Under the pieces are notes generated by a model, which saw only the letters and a program-made list of their open reading frames with translations, searched no databases and was not told where the DNA came from. A DNA stretch of 5,315 bases, taken from the NCBI GenBank assembly GCA_011372345.1, contig DRTC01000198.1, forward strand, positions 1 to 5,315, given 5' to 3'. This DNA is from Candidatus Cloacimonadota bacterium (GTDB lineage: Bacteria > Cloacimonadota > Cloacimonadia > Cloacimonadales > TCS61). Made by a program: the position numbers and the translations under genes. The stretch's first letter is position 1. Each line of letters opens with the position of its first letter. This document shows positions 4,486 to 5,315 of this stretch, one piece after another.

Positions 4486-4527
4486 TTTTCTGTGGCAAAC
4501 CGAAAAAGTAAATCTTCGATCGCCAGA
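4486..4527 (-). other. 42-nt BHB intron in the T-loop of tRNA-His (near 59/60)
   Basis: On the 5' side T-stem AGGGG is followed by TTCG, bulge AGT and CTGGC. On the 3' side GCCAC is followed by AGAA, bulge AAT and CCCCT. This is 3-4-3 spacing with outer helix AGGGG/CCCCT, a central helix TTCG/AGAA (three pairs plus G·A), and inner TGGC/GCCA. Cutting AG|T and AA|T gives T-loop TTCGAGT. A one-base shift (4487–4528) would give TTCGAAT, also a good T-loop, so the exact junction is uncertain by one base. Confidence 0.8.
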
Positions 4528-4548
4528 CTCGAACCCCTCCCAAGAGAT

Positions 4549-4611
4549 TTCTGCAGGCATATCGAGCCGAAGGCGAAGATATGACAAATGATTGAACTTT
4601 TTGAAGTTCAT
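4549..4611 (-). other. 63-nt BHB intron at canonical position 37/38 of tRNA-His
   Basis: The splice motif is strict at 3-4-3: anticodon stem AGAGA, exon CTGT, bulge GGA on the 5' side; intronic GCAG, bulge AAA, then TCTCT on the 3' side. CTGT pairs with GCAG (one G·U), and the outer helix is the anticodon stem. Cutting GG|A and AA|A leaves the seven-base loop CTGTGGA. The intron holds two hairpins: TGAACTT/AAGTTCA with loop CAAA (4593–4610) and ATATC/GATAT (4559–4582). There is no continuous inner helix directly next to the motif. Confidence 0.9.
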
Positions 4612-4664
4612 CCACAGTCTCTTATGCTACCAACTACACCATTTCGGCCATAATATTTAAAGTA

Positions 4665-4682
4665 GATAAATTATTTTTATAA
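4665..4682 (-). promoter_or_regulatory. TATA-like region for tRNA-His
   Basis: On the minus strand TTATAAAAATAATTTATC spans about 16–33 bases before the tRNA 5' end at 4649. It contains TTATAAAA, resembling the box before tRNA-Ala, but here it begins about eight bases further upstream. Confidence 0.35.
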
Positions 4683-4714
4683 TTTTTTGCAAAGTGATTG
4701 GTTAGCTGTAAAAG

Positions 4715-4754
4715 TTAAAAGACAAAAACACAGAAGATACTTGTTTTAACAAGT
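4715..4754 (-). terminator. Hairpin and T-tracts after the methyltransferase gene
   Basis: Five bases past the methyltransferase stop codon (on the minus strand), a 6-bp hairpin ACTTGT/ACAAGT (4739–4754) is followed about 10 bases later by TTTTT and then TTTT. The T-tracts could terminate the transcript before tRNA-His. The hairpin may be incidental, since archaea do not need one. Confidence 0.35.
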
Positions 4755-4758
4755 TTTA

Positions 4759-5315
4759 CTATACAACTTTTCTCATAATAAACAAATACTTAAATCCTCT
4801 CAAATAGAAATTATATTTTAAAGCTCTTTGTTCCCAAATTTTTGTGTTTGATCTTTGGTTCCTTCTTACCACACAAATAACATCAACAGGCTCAAAATAT
4901 TTCTCTAACATTTGATAAATTTTGAAACCGACAGGAATGAATCCAGATTTCTTTCTCCAATGGTCGCCAATTAACCAACCGATAATTTTTCCTTGTTTCA
5001 AAATTCTATATATCTCCTTGGCAACTTTCTCTAATTCTTGATAAAATTCCTCTTTTTCAGCAGAAATTTTTCCTATACAATCAGGATGATCAGAATATTT
5101 CACATTATCTCCATACGGAGAATCAATAAAAACCATATCAACAGAGTTATCTGGCAATGGAATCTTTCTGGCATCATTTTGAATTATATCTGGTCTTGTG
5201 GGTGCGATATCATAGCCTATAACTCTTCTTCCTTCCTCTTTACAAACATCAATTGTTGTTCCACTTCCACACATCGGATCAACCACCAAATCTCCCGGTT
5301 TCGTATATCTAATAA
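4759..5315 (-). CDS. N6/N4-type DNA methyltransferase, C-terminal part (partial)
   Basis: The frame is open to the window end and stops with TAG at 4759–4761, so the N-terminus lies outside the window. The first visible codons read IRYTKPGDLVVDPMCGSGTT: the AdoMet-binding motif I (DPMCGSGTT) sits in natural context upstream of any TTG at 5289, so 5289 is not the true start. Next come VIGYDI (the acidic motif II strand), ARKIPLPDNSVDMVFIDSPYGD with the catalytic motif IV as DSPY, and a C-terminal region with WLIGDHW, VDVICVVRRNQRSNT and FYLRGFKYLFIMRK, which I associate with a DNA-methylase subgroup (Pfam N6_N4_Mtase). Motif I precedes motif IV, unlike the beta class. It probably transfers a methyl group to adenine N6 or cytosine N4. 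No restriction endonuclease is visible in the window. Confidence 0.87.
   Translation of the reverse strand, partial: IRYTKPGDLVVDPMCGSGTTIDVCKEEGRRVIGYDIAPTRPDIIQNDARKIPLPDNSVDMVFIDSPYGDNVKYSDHPDCIGKISAEKEEFYQELEKVAKEIYRILKQGKIIGWLIGDHWRKKSGFIPVGFKIYQMLEKYFEPVDVICVVRRNQRSNTKIWEQRALKYNFYLRGFKYLFIMRKVV

Larger units (their letters stand above)
4472..4649 (-). tRNA. tRNA-His(GUG) with two introns
   Basis: The 178-nt gene yields a 73-nt tRNA after removal of 63 and 42 nt. The mature form has an encoded G-1 opposite C73 (the histidine identity signature), acceptor GCCGAAA/TTTCGGC, D-stem GTGT/GCAT with loop AGTTGGTA, anticodon stem AGAGA/TCTCT with loop CTGTGGA, a four-base variable loop TGGG, T-stem AGGGG/CCCCT, and a seven-base T-loop. 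The anticodon GTG (4613–4615) reads CAC and CAU. CCA is not encoded. The second intron lies in the T-loop, where standard tRNA searches do not look. A TATA-like region lies upstream and a T-tract follows. The exact length agreement (73+63+42=178) and the paired stems make the call secure. Confidence 0.94.

Noticed and set aside
4417..4611. A 64-codon minus-strand open frame overlapping tRNA-His
   Set aside because: It is explained by the tRNA-His exons and introns and extends antisense into the DHH gene.
5287..5289. TTG at 5287–5289 as the start of the methyltransferase
   Set aside because: The frame stays open to the window end, and the residues before it (YTKPGD) are the usual lead into motif I, so the gene is truncated by the window.
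1..5315. CRISPR array, insertion sequence or toxin–antitoxin locus
   Set aside because: No regularly spaced repeats, transposase motifs or small paired genes of known toxin families were seen.

Overview
The window looks like a piece of a low-GC archaeal genome, probably from the small-genome DPANN group. The evidence for archaea is an uL13–uS9 ribosomal pair of archaeal type, an archaeal-style endonuclease IV-like gene, TATA-like boxes about 22–30 bases before start codons (suggesting leaderless mRNAs), tRNA genes without an encoded CCA, and tRNA introns with bulge-helix-bulge (BHB) splice motifs. The DPANN placement is an inference from short AT-rich intergenic gaps and tRNA introns at unusual positions. 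I cannot name a lineage.

Layout. Positions 1–144 (minus) hold the N-terminus of an endonuclease IV-like TIM-barrel protein. A 252-residue protein of unknown function (226–984, plus) runs divergently from it and meets, stop codon against stop codon, the minus-strand pair uL13 (1374–1787) and uS9 (985–1374). A small YggU/DUF167 protein (1886–2089, plus) follows. Positions 2090–2313 hold only what may be decayed coding sequence. A minus-strand tRNA cluster comes next: tRNA-Ile(GAU), tRNA-Ala(GGC) and tRNA-Ile(UAU), at 2314–2829. An HD-domain phosphohydrolase (2855–3409) and a DHH/DHHA1 phosphoesterase (3462–4439) form a plus-strand pair. A minus-strand tRNA-His(GUG) (4472–4649) and the C-terminal part of an N6/N4-type DNA methyltransferase (4759–5315, minus, cut by the window end) close the window.

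The most notable content is in the tRNA genes. Three of the four are interrupted, by five introns in total. tRNA-Ala carries a 97-nt intron in the D-loop. tRNA-Ile(UAU) carries a 39-nt intron at 37/38 and a 28-nt intron at the T-stem/T-loop border. tRNA-His carries a 63-nt intron at 37/38 and a 42-nt intron in the T-loop. Removing them gives complete cloverleaves of 72, 75 and 73 nt with the expected identity features (G3:U70 in Ala; encoded G-1 opposite C73 in His). Four of the five have a clear 3-4-3 BHB geometry. The UAU isoleucine anticodon is itself unusual, because most archaea read AUA with a modified CAU anticodon.

How the genes relate: the ribosomal proteins and tRNAs serve translation. 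The HD and DHH enzymes may work together on nucleotides or short oligonucleotides. The endonuclease IV-like protein and the methyltransferase belong to DNA repair or modification. Apart from the two gene pairs, the window is a set of short, independently promoted units.
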